Assembly: GCA_964531735.1 (NCBI GenBank) | Contig: CAZHGD010000030.1 | Coordinates: 1 to 55,483 of the forward strand | Direction: 5' to 3' | From: CAZHGD01 sp964531735 | GTDB taxonomy: Bacteria; Armatimonadota; UBA10988 | Length of the DNA stretch: 55,483 nucleotides | Shown here: one piece after another, positions 8,306-17,498 of the stretch | Layout of the letters: each line of letters starts with the position of its first letter | How positions within the stretch are numbered: position 1 is the first letter of the stretch | Translations under genes and position numbers: made by a program | Notes under the pieces: model-generated | Database searches by the model: none | What the model was told of the DNA's origin: nothing | Seen by the model: only the letters and a program-made list of their open reading frames with translations

Positions 8306-10714
8306 ATGCGAGCAGGTGTGGCACCTGGTCTGCTGCTGTTGGTGGCGACGGCAACCATGGCGCAGGGACCGGCGGAGACGCTGGCGATCCGTGGCTGGAC
8401 GGTGCGCCTCGCGCGCAACGGCACTTTCGACCTCTCTGAAGGCACGGCTGCTCGGCTGCAAGGCAGCCGGCTGATCGCGTTCGGCCGTGACTGGCGCAGT
8501 GTGTCGCAGACCGCTGCCGGTGACGTGCAGGTCAGCACGGCGGACGGCGTGATCCGCACCGAGGGCCGGCTGACCGAGGTTGGTGCCGGCCAGGACTGGC
8601 GGTTCGTGCAGCGGTTGCGAGTCGAGGGCGACACATTGCGCTGCGAGTGGGAGCTGACGGCGGCGCGCCGAATGTGGGTCAACGAACTCTCATGGATGGC
8701 CGACCTGCCCATCGCGGCCTACCGCGGGCGCCGCGTGCTGTTGCTGCCGGGCGAAGAGGCGACTTTGCCCGAGCAGATGCCGAAGCAGCGGCACTTCGTC
8801 AGCGCGGCCGCCAGCCGCTGTGTGTTCGCCGCGGGCGAACCGTGGCAGTGGAGCCTGGACCTCGACCATCCGCGCCTGTGCAACGTGCAGGACACGCGGG
8901 AGTTCAAGGGCGACGTCTACCAGCCGTTCATCAAGCTCCTCGACGGCGCGCGCGAGGTGGCCGCGGGCGAGCGCTTCACGCTCGCCTTCACGCTCCACCC
9001 GGCCGACGCGCGACGGCACGCGGTGGCCAGGCTGGCGCTCGCCTCCGACCGGCCGCTGCGCTTGGGCGAGGTGCGGTGCCAGCCGGCCACGCCGCAGGCC
9101 GGCGAGTTGGTCACGCTGAACGTGGATCTCGCCGGCCGCTGGCGGACGCCGTTCTGGTCCGAAGAGGTGGCGCTCGACGCGCAGATTCAGGGCGGCGGCC
9201 GGACCTGGCGCGTGCCCGGCTGCACCGTGCTGGACTACCGCCGGCAGGTGCTGGGTGGCCGTGAGCTGCTCGAGCCGGTCGGCGAGCCGACCTGGCAGGT
9301 CCGGTTCCTGCCGCCGCAGGCCGGTGACTACCAGGTGGTCCTGACCGCGCGCGATGGCACGGGCACGGTCAGCCGGCGGTTCTCGTTCACGGCCACCGCC
9401 GGCACCGCGCGGCCGTACCTGCGGGTCAGCCGCAGCGACCGGCACTACTTCGAGTTCACCGATGGTACGCCCTACTTCGCCAACGGCCTCAACGTCTGCT
9501 GGTACCGGGCCGCGATGGGCACCAGCGACTACGACGACTGGTTCGGCAAACTGGGCGCCGCGGGTGGCAACTACGCGCGGGTGTGGATGCCCGACTGGGC
9601 GTTCGGCTATGAATGGGGCCGGCCGGGCGAGTACCGGCAGGACCATGCCTGGCAGTTCGACCGCGTGCTACAGTTGGCCCAGCAGCACGGCATTCGGATC
9701 AAGCTCTGCCTGGAGGCGTTCCGCACCTTCGGGCGCGGCAACCCCTACGCCAAGGCCAACGGTGGCCCGTGCGACCAGGTGCTCGACGTGTTCACCAACG
9801 CGGACGCCCAGCGGATGTGGCGCAACCGCCTGCGCTACGCCGTGGCCCGGTGGGGCTGGTCGCCCAACCTGCTGGCCTGGGAGTTCTGGAACGAGATCGA
9901 CTGCGTTCAGGGCTACCAGGCACCGGTGGTGCAGGCCTGGGCACGCGACATGAGCCGCTATCTGCGCCAGGAGGACCCCTTCGGCCACCTGATCGTCAAC
10001 AGCCTGGGCAGCTTCGTCTACGAGCCGGACCTGTGGCGCTCGGCCGAGATGGACTTCGCGCAGATGCACGGCTACTGGCATCCGAAGTGGAAGTCGACCG
10101 AGTTCGGGCGGGACATGGCGCAGATGATGGCCGACCACGTGGCGATGGTCCGCCGATTCGACAAGCCTTGCTTCTTCGCCGAGTTCGGCCTGGTCAACGA
10201 GACGTGGGGTCCGAGCCCGCGCCTGGCCGACGATCCGGACGGGGTCAATCTGCACAACGGTATGTGGGGCGCGATGATGGCCGGCGCGGCGGGCACGGCG
10301 CACCTGTGGTGGTGGGACAACTACGTCGCGCCGCGGAACCTGTGGTACCACTTCCGCGGGGTGGCCCGGTACATCGCCGGCGTGCGCTGGAACACCGAAG
10401 GGTTTGAGCCGGGCGTGGCCGAGAGCACCGCCGGCGTGCGGGCGATGACGCTACGCGGCCGGACGCAGACCCTGGTCTGGGCGCAGAACCGAGCGCACAC
10501 CTGGTGGCAGGTGGCGGAGAAGCAGCCGGTGCCACCGGTCACCGCCGCCACGGTGACGCTGCCCGAGCTGCGCGGCGCGCTACGCGTCGAGCGCTGGGAC
10601 CCCTGGACCGGTGAGTGGCTGGCCGCCGAAGACGTGACCGCGGGCGAGGGTGGGCTGACGGTGAACCTGGGCACCGTGGCGCGCGATGTGGCGGTGAAGG
10701 TGGAGCGCCGGTGA
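8306..10714 (+). CDS. Secreted GH5-like (clan GH-A) glycoside hydrolase
   Basis: The 802-residue protein has a signal peptide (MRAGVAPGLLLLVATATMAQG). An N-terminal beta-rich region of about 330 residues ends in a DUF5060-like strand domain, and a (beta/alpha)8-type domain starts near 'HYFEFTDGTPYFANGLNVCWYR'. The probable acid/base is Glu530 in EFWNEID, and the probable nucleophile is Glu626 in FFAEFGL, the two-glutamate layout of retaining clan GH-A enzymes. The C-terminal 80 residues look like a small beta-sandwich. The substrate cannot be read from sequence; a plant or microbial polysaccharide is likely. The ATG is preceded by GGGAGAG. It lies 92 bases after pseudopilin 1. Confidence 0.85.
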   Translation: MRAGVAPGLLLLVATATMAQGPAETLAIRGWTVRLARNGTFDLSEGTAARLQGSRLIAFGRDWRSVSQTAAGDVQVSTADGVIRTEGRLTEVGAGQDWRFVQRLRVEGDTLRCEWELTAARRMWVNELSWMADLPIAAYRGRRVLLLPGEEATLPEQMPKQRHFVSAAASRCVFAAGEPWQWSLDLDHPRLCNVQDTREFKGDVYQPFIKLLDGAREVAAGERFTLAFTLHPADARRHAVARLALASDRPLRLGEVRCQPATPQAGELVTLNVDLAGRWRTPFWSEEVALDAQIQGGGRTWRVPGCTVLDYRRQVLGGRELLEPVGEPTWQVRFLPPQAGDYQVVLTARDGTGTVSRRFSFTATAGTARPYLRVSRSDRHYFEFTDGTPYFANGLNVCWYRAAMGTSDYDDWFGKLGAAGGNYARVWMPDWAFGYEWGRPGEYRQDHAWQFDRVLQLAQQHGIRIKLCLEAFRTFGRGNPYAKANGGPCDQVLDVFTNADAQRMWRNRLRYAVARWGWSPNLLAWEFWNEIDCVQGYQAPVVQAWARDMSRYLRQEDPFGHLIVNSLGSFVYEPDLWRSAEMDFAQMHGYWHPKWKSTEFGRDMAQMMADHVAMVRRFDKPCFFAEFGLVNETWGPSPRLADDPDGVNLHNGMWGAMMAGAAGTAHLWWWDNYVAPRNLWYHFRGVARYIAGVRWNTEGFEPGVAESTAGVRAMTLRGRTQTLVWAQNRAHTWWQVAEKQPVPPVTAATVTLPELRGALRVERWDPWTGEWLAAEDVTAGEGGLTVNLGTVARDVAVKVERR

Positions 10715-10727
10715 CCGGAGGTGCGCC

Positions 10728-11264
10728 ATGGGGCTGGACCTCGTCGAGTGGCTGATGTGCGTGGAGGAGGAGTTCGGCGTCGCGCTACCCGACGACGAGG
10801 CGGCCCACTGGCGGACCATGGGTGACGTCCAGGAGTGGTTGGTCTCGCAAGTCTGCCTGGAGCCCAGCGACGGCTGCGCGAGTTCGCGTTGGTTCTACCG
10901 TCTGCGCCAGGCCCTGGTCGCCGAATTTGAGGTCGAGCGCGCTCTGGTCATCCCGGACATGTTCGTCGACACCTTGCTGCCCACTGACGACCGCCGAGCG
11001 GCGTGGGCGCGTTTGGCCACGGTCCTTGGTGTCGCGCTGCCAGGTCTGGGATGGGCACATCGCAGCGCGCCGGAGTCGCCGTTCCGCACCGTGCGCGATA
11101 TGGTGGGCTATCTGCTGCTCACGCAGACGCCGGCGGACTGTCGCCGCTGGCGGCCGGACGAGGTGTGGTCAGCGCTGGTTGCGCTGAGCGTCGAGCAGTG
11201 GGATCTCGACCCGCGTCTCATCCAGCCGGAGTCCCGCTTCGGCGATGATCTGGGCATCTCCTGA
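10728..11264 (+). CDS. Protein made of acyl-carrier-protein halves, circularly permuted arrangement
   Basis: The 178-residue product looks like pieces of ACP. Residues 1-42 (MGLDLVEWLMCVEEEFGVALPDDEA...TMGDVQEWL) align with the part of an ACP that starts at the phosphopantetheine site: MGLDLVE falls on DSLDLVE, with the serine replaced by Gly2. The middle (about 50-130) resembles a degenerate full ACP with no serine site. Residues about 145-178 (VWSALVALSVEQWDLDPRLIQPESRFGDDLGIS) resemble ACP helix I and stop exactly where DSL would follow. The start is firm: GGAGGTG lies 6 bases upstream. Similar proteins may exist in Planctomycetota-like genomes; I recall no known function. It may act as an ACP mimic or partner in lipid synthesis, but this is inference. 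Confidence 0.7.
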   Translation: MGLDLVEWLMCVEEEFGVALPDDEAAHWRTMGDVQEWLVSQVCLEPSDGCASSRWFYRLRQALVAEFEVERALVIPDMFVDTLLPTDDRRAAWARLATVLGVALPGLGWAHRSAPESPFRTVRDMVGYLLLTQTPADCRRWRPDEVWSALVALSVEQWDLDPRLIQPESRFGDDLGIS

Positions 11265-11312
11265 CCGACCGCTGCCGCACCGCCACCGGTCAACCGACGG
11301 CAGCCGCAAATC

Positions 11313-11363
11313 CCGATGGGCTGGGTGCACAGAACATGCGGTCGGACTGATCAGCCCGATCGG
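11313..11363. terminator. Possible bidirectional terminator between convergent genes
   Basis: CCGATGGGCTG (11313-11323) pairs with CAGCCC-G-ATCGG (11352-11363) with one bulged base and a loop of about 28 bases. It lies between two convergent genes. There is no T-run, so support is modest. Confidence 0.3.
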
Positions 11364-11404
11364 GTTGAGCCTCATTCAGCCCGGCCGCACCACACCGCTG
11401 CGCG

Positions 11405-11995
11405 CTACTGTTCGCCGCCGCCACCGGCGGGCGGGTTGGCCGGCGCCGGCTGCCCCGGTGCCGCTTGCCATCCGCCACCACCACCGCCGCCACCGCGTCC
11501 ACCGCGGCCGCCGCCACCACCGCCGCCGCGCCCACCACGGCCGCGCATCGTGTCGAACTTGGCCTGTTGCTCCGGGGTCAGGATCTGCCGGATGCGCCCG
11601 CGCTGCTCCTGGTGGATGGCGCGGCCTTGCTCACGGCGCTGCTCCGGGCTGAGGTTGCGCAGCGCCTGTAGCTTCGGCTCGTACTCCTTGCGGATGGCCT
11701 CCAGTTGCGTCTTCTGCGCCTCGGTCAGGTTCAGCTCCTGGATCATGCGCTCCATGCGGCCGCGACCACCACCCGGTCCACCCGGTCCACCGGGACCGCC
11801 GCGGGCCATCTGCTGCATGCGCGCGTTGCGGGCCCGTGCGGCCATCACCTGCCAGCCCACGAGCACCACCGCGAGCGCCAACAGGCCGGCCACCAGCGCC
11901 AGGTGGCGGGTCCGCTGGCGGCGTGCCGGGTCCACCGGGGCCGGCTTCGCCTTGCCCGAACCGCCCTCGGGCCGGGGCCCTATCGTTCGTGCCAT
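11405..11995 (-). CDS. Spy/CpxP-like LTxxQ membrane protein with Gly/Arg-rich tail
   Basis: The 196-residue protein has a basic N-terminus, one membrane helix (residues about 32-50, ALVAGLLALAVVLVGWQV) and then a helical region with two LTxxQ-type repeats, 'ELNLTEAQKTQLEAI' and 'QILTPEQQAKFDTM', separated by an arginine-rich helix. This is the pattern of Spy/CpxP-type periplasmic chaperone or metal-stress proteins. The C-terminal 50 residues are almost only Gly and Arg and then Pro/Gly, and are probably disordered. GGAG lies 6 bases before the ATG. It is the last gene of the minus-strand group that contains ModA and the flavoprotein. Confidence 0.7.
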   Translation of the reverse strand: MARTIGPRPEGGSGKAKPAPVDPARRQRTRHLALVAGLLALAVVLVGWQVMAARARNARMQQMARGGPGGPGGPGGGRGRMERMIQELNLTEAQKTQLEAIRKEYEPKLQALRNLSPEQRREQGRAIHQEQRGRIRQILTPEQQAKFDTMRGRGGRGGGGGGGRGGRGGGGGGGGWQAAPGQPAPANPPAGGGGEQ

Positions 11996-12040
11996 GATCT
12001 GCTCCGTATCTGGAGCGTGACGTCAGCTTTCCGGTGGCGG

Positions 12041-12607
12041 TTACACCGGGCTGATCAGCTGGCCGGCCAGCCAGCGACCCGTCGCGGCCAGCACCTCGAC
12101 CTTCAGGTCCAGGTTCTGCCGGCGAACGCAGACCATGTCCAGCACGTCGAAATGGCAGGTCAGCAGCAGCTTCTCGAGCGACACGGCGCACGGCAGCGCG
12201 CCGCCACCGCCACCGCCCGCCACGCAGATGCCCAACGCGGGCTTGCCCGCCAGGTCGGCGCGGAACTCCTCGGCGTGCCAGGTGGTCCGGCGGTAGCGCT
12301 CAAGGAACGTGCGCAGGCTCTCCGACAGGTCGCCGTAGTAGACCGGCGTGGCGAAGACGACGCCCACGGCGCGGCGGATGCGGGCGACCAGACCGGCCAG
12401 GTCGTCATCGATGGCACAGGTGCCTTGGCGGCGGCAGTCGCCCCAGCCGTCGAGATCGCACTGTCGACAGCGCTCCAGGTCAAGTGTCGGCAGGAACACC
12501 TGCTCGACGGTGACGCCCTTGTGCGACAACCCCGCGGTCAGTCCGGCACAGGCCTGCGCCGTCTGGCCCGCGGGGTTGCGAGCACCGTTGATGATCAGCA
12601 CGTTCAC
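12041..12607 (-). CDS. Flavodoxin-like NAD(P)H-dependent FMN reductase / iron-sulfur flavoprotein
   Basis: The 188-residue product starts with the flavodoxin-fold motif MNVLIINGARNPAGQT for FMN phosphate binding and has 'GVVFATPVYYGDLSESLRTFLER', the second FMN loop of the NADPH-dependent FMN reductase family. Four cysteines in 'CRQCDLDGWGDCRRQGTC' match the multi-cysteine loop often seen in this group and could bind a cluster. The start is a GTG after GGAGA. It lies 35 bases after modA, so both are probably one transcript. The redox partner is unknown. Confidence 0.8.
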   Translation of the reverse strand: MNVLIINGARNPAGQTAQACAGLTAGLSHKGVTVEQVFLPTLDLERCRQCDLDGWGDCRRQGTCAIDDDLAGLVARIRRAVGVVFATPVYYGDLSESLRTFLERYRRTTWHAEEFRADLAGKPALGICVAGGGGGGALPCAVSLEKLLLTCHFDVLDMVCVRRQNLDLKVEVLAATGRWLAGQLISPV

Positions 12608-12642
12608 GCCAGGTCTCCGGGGCCGGTGACTGGCGGCTACGA

Positions 12643-13482
12643 CTACGGCATGGTGAATCCTGCCGCCTCGAGCGCGGCTTTGGCTTCGGGGCCAGCCAGG
12701 AACTTCAGGTAGCTCTCCGCCTCAGCCGCCAGCGGCGCCGTGGTCAGGATGCACTTGGTGTAGGTGGCCTTGACCTGCATCTCCTTCGGCAGGTCGACCC
12801 CCGGCAGCTTGGCGCGCTGCAGATCGGTCTGGTAGACGAATCCGGCGTCGGCCTCACCGAGCTGAACCTTGGTGGTCGCGTTCTCAACGCTGGATTCCGT
12901 CGACACGACGCGCTTGCGGATCGTCGCCACGTCGGCCTCGTGGCCGGCCTCGGCATACGCCTTCAGGGCCTTCTCGGCGTACTTGCCGGCCGGCACGTCC
13001 TTACCGCAGACCACCAGACTGACTTCGCTGTTGATGAGGTCCTCGAACGCCTTGACCTTGCCCGACTTGGGGCTGACCGCCAGGGCGAGCTGGTTCTTCA
13101 CGAACACTTCGGGCTCGCGGACCAGCTTCGCCGCGAACAGGGCCTGGCTGTGGTCTTCGCTGGCGCTGATGAACACGTCAGCCGGCGCACCGCTCTCGAT
13201 CTGGGCGCGCAGCTTCTGCGAGCCGTCGAGGCTGACGTCGACCTTGACGCCCGGATGGGCCGTTTCGTAGGCCGCGTTGATGTCCTTGATGACCGCCGAC
13301 AGCGAGCTGGCGGCGAGCACCAGGAGCTGTTTGTGGGCGCCTGGTGAAGAGGCCGGATGCGGCGCCGAGGTGGCGGGCGACACCATCGGCACCTTGACGG
13401 GCGGCGGGGTCGGCGAGGCTTGCTGGGCACAGCCGCCGAGGACCAGACCGAGGGCGAGAACCGGGACCAACGCAGCACGCAT
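12643..13482 (-). CDS. modA: ModA-like molybdate/oxyanion-binding lipoprotein
   Basis: The 279-residue product has a lipoprotein signal peptide with lipobox LGGC (Cys18) and a Pro-rich linker. It is followed by the ModA fold: 'LLVLAASSLSAVIKDINAAYE', 'VDVSLDGSQKLRAQIESGAPADVFISASE' and 'VSTESSVENATTKVQLGEADAGFVYQTD'. ModA binds molybdate or tungstate for the ModBC ABC transporter. No modB or modC is present here, so the gene is either an orphan or works with a transporter elsewhere. The ATG at 13482 has GGAGG about 7 bases upstream; a longer frame has no signal peptide logic. The 190-base gap from the cytochrome gene may hold its own promoter, but I see no good box pair. Confidence 0.85.
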   Translation of the reverse strand: MRAALVPVLALGLVLGGCAQQASPTPPPVKVPMVSPATSAPHPASSPGAHKQLLVLAASSLSAVIKDINAAYETAHPGVKVDVSLDGSQKLRAQIESGAPADVFISASEDHSQALFAAKLVREPEVFVKNQLALAVSPKSGKVKAFEDLINSEVSLVVCGKDVPAGKYAEKALKAYAEAGHEADVATIRKRVVSTESSVENATTKVQLGEADAGFVYQTDLQRAKLPGVDLPKEMQVKATYTKCILTTAPLAAEAESYLKFLAGPEAKAALEAAGFTMP

Positions 13483-13672
13483 GCCAGACCTCCGCAAGCA
13501 GGGGGCGGACCGACCAGACAACGGCACCGAACCCACACGGAGGTGTCCGGCACCACGCTACCGGCTAGTCTAGTCAGGGACTCGGACGGCTGGTGGTACC
13601 AAATCGCAACTCTTGCGGAAGATCCACCTTGCCGGCGCGGTGCCGGGCCCCGGCGTCCAGCGGGCGGCCGGC

Positions 13673-14404
13673 CTAGAACGCGTGGTTGCCGTCGGGCATG
13701 TGGCAAGCCATGCAGGGCTTGCGCGCCGCCTCGCGTTGGTGTCGCGCCGGGCGTTCGACCTTGCCGGCGTGGCAGGGCTCGCAGACCAGGTTGCCGTCGG
13801 CCTTGAGCTGGTTGGCCACTTTGGTGCCATGCGGCTCGTGGCACGAGGCGCAGGAGACGCGGCCGCTCTTGCCATGGTTGCCGCGCACGAACTCGTTGTA
13901 ACGTGCCCCGGCGCCCTTGGCCTTGGCGTCGATGGTGAAGGTGGCCGCCAGATCGTCGCCCGGCTTGAACGTTGCGGGGTAGTCGCGGCCGTCGGCGGTC
14001 CGGCCGACGGAGTGACAGGCGCCGCAGACCATGGCCGAGCGGGCCGGCGTCAGATCGCGGAAGCGCATGATGTGGCGCGGCATGGACGATTCACGGTGCA
14101 GACTGCCGGGCCCGTGGCACATCTCGCAGCCGGCGCCGGCCTCGACGAACTTGCCGTCGGCGCCGAGACCGGTGACGCAGCGATAGAGCGCCAGACCGGT
14201 GGCGTCGCTGGTCGGCCTGGCCTGGCCGTGCGGTCCCTTCTGGTAGGAGGCCACCAACTCGGGCTTGGTGGTCTCATGGCAGCCGAGGCAGCTCGCTCGC
14301 CCGGTGTAGGTGGCGCCGGCGCGTCGTGACGGGTCATCGGTGGCGGCCAACGCGGCGGCGACCGCCAGAGCTACCAGGGTCAGGACAGCACCGGCACGCT
14401 TCAT
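13673..14404 (-). CDS. Secreted hexaheme cytochrome c
   Basis: The 243-residue product has a signal peptide (MKRAGAVLTLVALAVAAALA) and six CxxCH heme sites at Cys39, 93, 127, 185, 208 and 231. The 'CEMCHGPGSLH' and 'CASCHEPHG' surroundings are typical of the DmsE/MtrA/cytochrome c554-type multiheme proteins. It should act outside the cytoplasmic membrane as an electron carrier. The ATG overlaps the stop of the upstream permease gene (ATGA), so the two are translationally coupled. No quinol oxidase or terminal reductase gene is adjacent, and the electron partner is unknown. Confidence 0.9.
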   Translation of the reverse strand: MKRAGAVLTLVALAVAAALAATDDPSRRAGATYTGRASCLGCHETTKPELVASYQKGPHGQARPTSDATGLALYRCVTGLGADGKFVEAGAGCEMCHGPGSLHRESSMPRHIMRFRDLTPARSAMVCGACHSVGRTADGRDYPATFKPGDDLAATFTIDAKAKGAGARYNEFVRGNHGKSGRVSCASCHEPHGTKVANQLKADGNLVCEPCHAGKVERPARHQREAARKPCMACHMPDGNHAF

Positions 14405-15747
14405 CGACGAACTCCTCGACGTTGCGACCAGAGCATCACCGGCACTCCGGCCGCCAAGACCAACAAGCCGGCGATGGTGCCCAGGCCGGCATAGCGGATG
14501 GTCGCCCACAGCATATACGCTGCCGTGCTGCAGAACAACAGCGGCGTGACCGGATAGCCGGGCACCCTGAATGGACGCAGCGCAGCCGGTTCGGTTCGCC
14601 GCAGGCGGAACACCGACAGGCCGACGAGCAGGAAGAACAACCAGAACACCGGGGCGGTGTAGTCGACCATGGTCTCGAAGCCCCGGCGGCTGACGGCGCC
14701 GAGGACGATCAGTGCCACCGCGACGACGCCCTGGCCGAGGAGGGCGCTGCGCGGATGGTCGCGCCGCCAGGCGGCCAGGACCGCGAGCGACTGGTGGTCG
14801 GCGCCCACGGCGTAGACCGCGCGAGCGCCGGTGAAGATGGCCGCGTTGGCCGCGCCGATGGCCGACAGGGCGACCATGGCCGCCACGAGCGTGGCCAGCC
14901 GGTCGGCGCCGACCGCGCGGCAGAGGTCCACGGCCACGGCGGCGGAGCCGGCCATGCCGCTCAGGCCCAGCACGCGCAGGCAGGCCAGGTTGACGAACAG
15001 GTAGAGCGCGGTGATCAGTCCGAGCGACAGCAGTACCACCACGGGGAACGCCCGCTGCGGGCGGTGCAGCTCGGCTGACAGGTAGGCCGCCTCGTTCCAG
15101 CCGCCGAAGGCGAACAGCACGAACACCAGGGCCAGGCCAGGGTGCGCGGTGGGCGGCGGCGCGCCGGCGGCTGGCGTCGGCGCGGCCCAGGCCAGGCCGG
15201 CCAGCACGACGGCGCCCAGACCGATGGCCTTGGCGACGGTCAGCACGAGCTGCACGCGCGTACACGGGCGCGCGCCGCAGAGGTTGACCGCCGTCAGCGC
15301 CACCACGCCCGCCGCCGCACCGGCGGGTGACCAGCCTGGACAGCCGACCGCCTGCGCGGCGTAGTCGCCGAAGATGAACGCCATGGCCGCGATGGAGCCG
15401 GTCTGGATGACCGTCAGGCGGGCCCAGGCGAAGAGGAAGGCCACCGGCCGCCCGAAGGCGCGGTCGAGGTAGTGGTAGTCGCCGCCGGGATGTGGCCAGG
15501 CGATGGTCAGTTCGGCGTAGCACAGCGCACCGGCGACGGACAGGAGGCCGCCGAGCAGCCAGAAGCCGAGCAGTTGACCCGCGCTGCTGACGTTTCCGGC
15601 GACCAGCGACGGCAGGCGGAAGATGCCCGCGCCGACCACTACGCCGACCACCAGAGCGACGGCATCGGTGGTGGTCAGGCTCGCGGCGGGGACACAGGGG
15701 GCGCCGGCTGGCGCCCCCTGGTTCTCAACGGCAACGGCCGCACTCAC
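14401..15747 (-). CDS. APC-superfamily permease (amino acid/polyamine type)
   Basis: The 448-residue protein has about 12 hydrophobic segments and the APC signature at its first helix: 'LVVGVVVGAGIFRLPSLVAGN'. The 'YFAELTI'-like segment (CYAELTIAWPHPGGDYHYL) and 'AFGGWNEAAYLSAELHRPQRAFP' are typical of L-type and cationic amino-acid exchangers. The substrate cannot be predicted. It starts with GTG in a GTGA overlap with the upstream methylase-fold gene and ends in an ATGA overlap with the cytochrome gene, so the three form a tight operon. Confidence 0.88.
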   Translation of the reverse strand: MSAAVAVENQGAPAGAPCVPAASLTTTDAVALVVGVVVGAGIFRLPSLVAGNVSSAGQLLGFWLLGGLLSVAGALCYAELTIAWPHPGGDYHYLDRAFGRPVAFLFAWARLTVIQTGSIAAMAFIFGDYAAQAVGCPGWSPAGAAAGVVALTAVNLCGARPCTRVQLVLTVAKAIGLGAVVLAGLAWAAPTPAAGAPPPTAHPGLALVFVLFAFGGWNEAAYLSAELHRPQRAFPVVVLLSLGLITALYLFVNLACLRVLGLSGMAGSAAVAVDLCRAVGADRLATLVAAMVALSAIGAANAAIFTGARAVYAVGADHQSLAVLAAWRRDHPRSALLGQGVVAVALIVLGAVSRRGFETMVDYTAPVFWLFFLLVGLSVFRLRRTEPAALRPFRVPGYPVTPLLFCSTAAYMLWATIRYAGLGTIAGLLVLAAGVPVMLWSQRRGVRR

Positions 15748-16670
15748 TGCTTCTTGCCGTCCAGGCCGTGCACGCGCTCGATGTAGCGCAGGCCGCCGCG
15801 GAGGCCGTCAATCCGCGCCTGCCCGCACTCGAGGAACTTGCCCACCAACAGGAGGTGCATGTCCAGCGCCAGGTTCTTGTAGTCGACCTCTTTGAGGAAG
15901 GTGCCGACGGTGCTGCGGATCACCTTCTGCTTCTCACGGTCGCCGGCATACTCCACCACGGCGACGGGTGTCTTGGCCGGGTAGTGCTTGGCGAGCTTGG
16001 CGAAGAAGTCGGCGTAGTCGAGGTGCATGGTGTAGACGATCAGCGAGGTCTGGGCGACCATCAGCTTCTCATTGGTGTCCTGGCGACCCGGGAAGTCGGC
16101 CATGGTCACCACCGCGCTGTTGGTGTCGTAGCCGAAGACCGGGTTCCGCTGCACCGCGGCGGTCGCCGCCTGGAACGAGCCGATGCCGGGCACCACTTCG
16201 GACGGGAAGTCCTTCGGCAGCATTTCGAGGTACCAGGTGGTGCCGTACATCATGGCGTCGCCGCCCTGCAGCGCCACGACCGACTTGCCGGCCTCGACCG
16301 CGGCGCGGATCTTGTCGACCACCTCCTGGCGCACCTTGGCGTTCTTGACGCACAGGTCCTTGGCTTCGGCGTTGTCGAGCAGATTCGGATCGACGCCATA
16401 GAAGATGCGCGCCGCGTGCGGGGCGATGAGCACCGGGCGGCCGGCGATCAGGTCGGCGAACCAGCGCGCTTCTTCTTCGGTCTCCACTACGAACAGGTCG
16501 CCCTGCTTGATCGCCGCGGCGCCGCGGATGGTCAACAGGTCGGGTGCCGTGCCGGTGCCGATCACGTAGAAGCGGCCCGGCTTCGGTTTGGCGTTCTGGG
16601 CCGTCACCGTGACGGTGGCGAGAACCGCCGCGGCAACAGCCGGTAGCAGGCAGCGTGTAGCCAGTCGCAT
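15744..16670 (-). CDS. Tetrapyrrole-methylase-fold protein with signal peptide
   Basis: The 308-residue product begins with an apparent Sec signal peptide (MRLATRCLLPAVAAAVLATVTVTAQ) and then a complete tetrapyrrole (corrin/porphyrin) methylase domain. The SAM loop is 'YVIGTGTAPDLLTIRGAAAI'. The second motif is 'ALQGGDAMMYG' (usual GDPxxYG, with Pro changed to Ala). They are followed by 'EVVPGIGSFQAATAA' and 'TPVAVVEYAGDREKQKVI'. Known members methylate precorrins or uroporphyrinogen (or diphthine) with SAM in the cytoplasm, so an exported version is unusual. The ATG at 16670 has GGAG 7 bases upstream; a TTG just before it is less likely. It leads an operon with a permease and a hexaheme cytochrome. 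Confidence 0.85.
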   Translation of the reverse strand: MRLATRCLLPAVAAAVLATVTVTAQNAKPKPGRFYVIGTGTAPDLLTIRGAAAIKQGDLFVVETEEEARWFADLIAGRPVLIAPHAARIFYGVDPNLLDNAEAKDLCVKNAKVRQEVVDKIRAAVEAGKSVVALQGGDAMMYGTTWYLEMLPKDFPSEVVPGIGSFQAATAAVQRNPVFGYDTNSAVVTMADFPGRQDTNEKLMVAQTSLIVYTMHLDYADFFAKLAKHYPAKTPVAVVEYAGDREKQKVIRSTVGTFLKEVDYKNLALDMHLLLVGKFLECGQARIDGLRGGLRYIERVHGLDGKKQ

Positions 16671-16722
16671 CAATGCTCTCCTTGGTGTGCCCTACGTCGC
16701 GGGGCGCCACGGCGGCTCGCCG

Positions 16723-17385
<663 letters not shown>

Positions 17386-17498
17386 GGTGCGAACTCCCAG
17401 CCGCCGCCTCCCGTGGCGGCGAGCGCCGGAAGGTTAGGTACCGCGGCGGAAGGATAGCGCAACATCCAGGCAAGTTTGCGGAACGTGTCGAAGATGGT

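Noticed and set aside
11316..12020. Plus-strand open frame opposite the Spy-like gene
   Set aside because: Pro/Arg-rich translation from the antisense of a Gly-rich tail; no RBS.
13483..13672. Possible promoter in the 190-base gap before modA
   Set aside because: TAGACT and TACCAC could be -10 boxes, but no -35 box lies at a proper distance.
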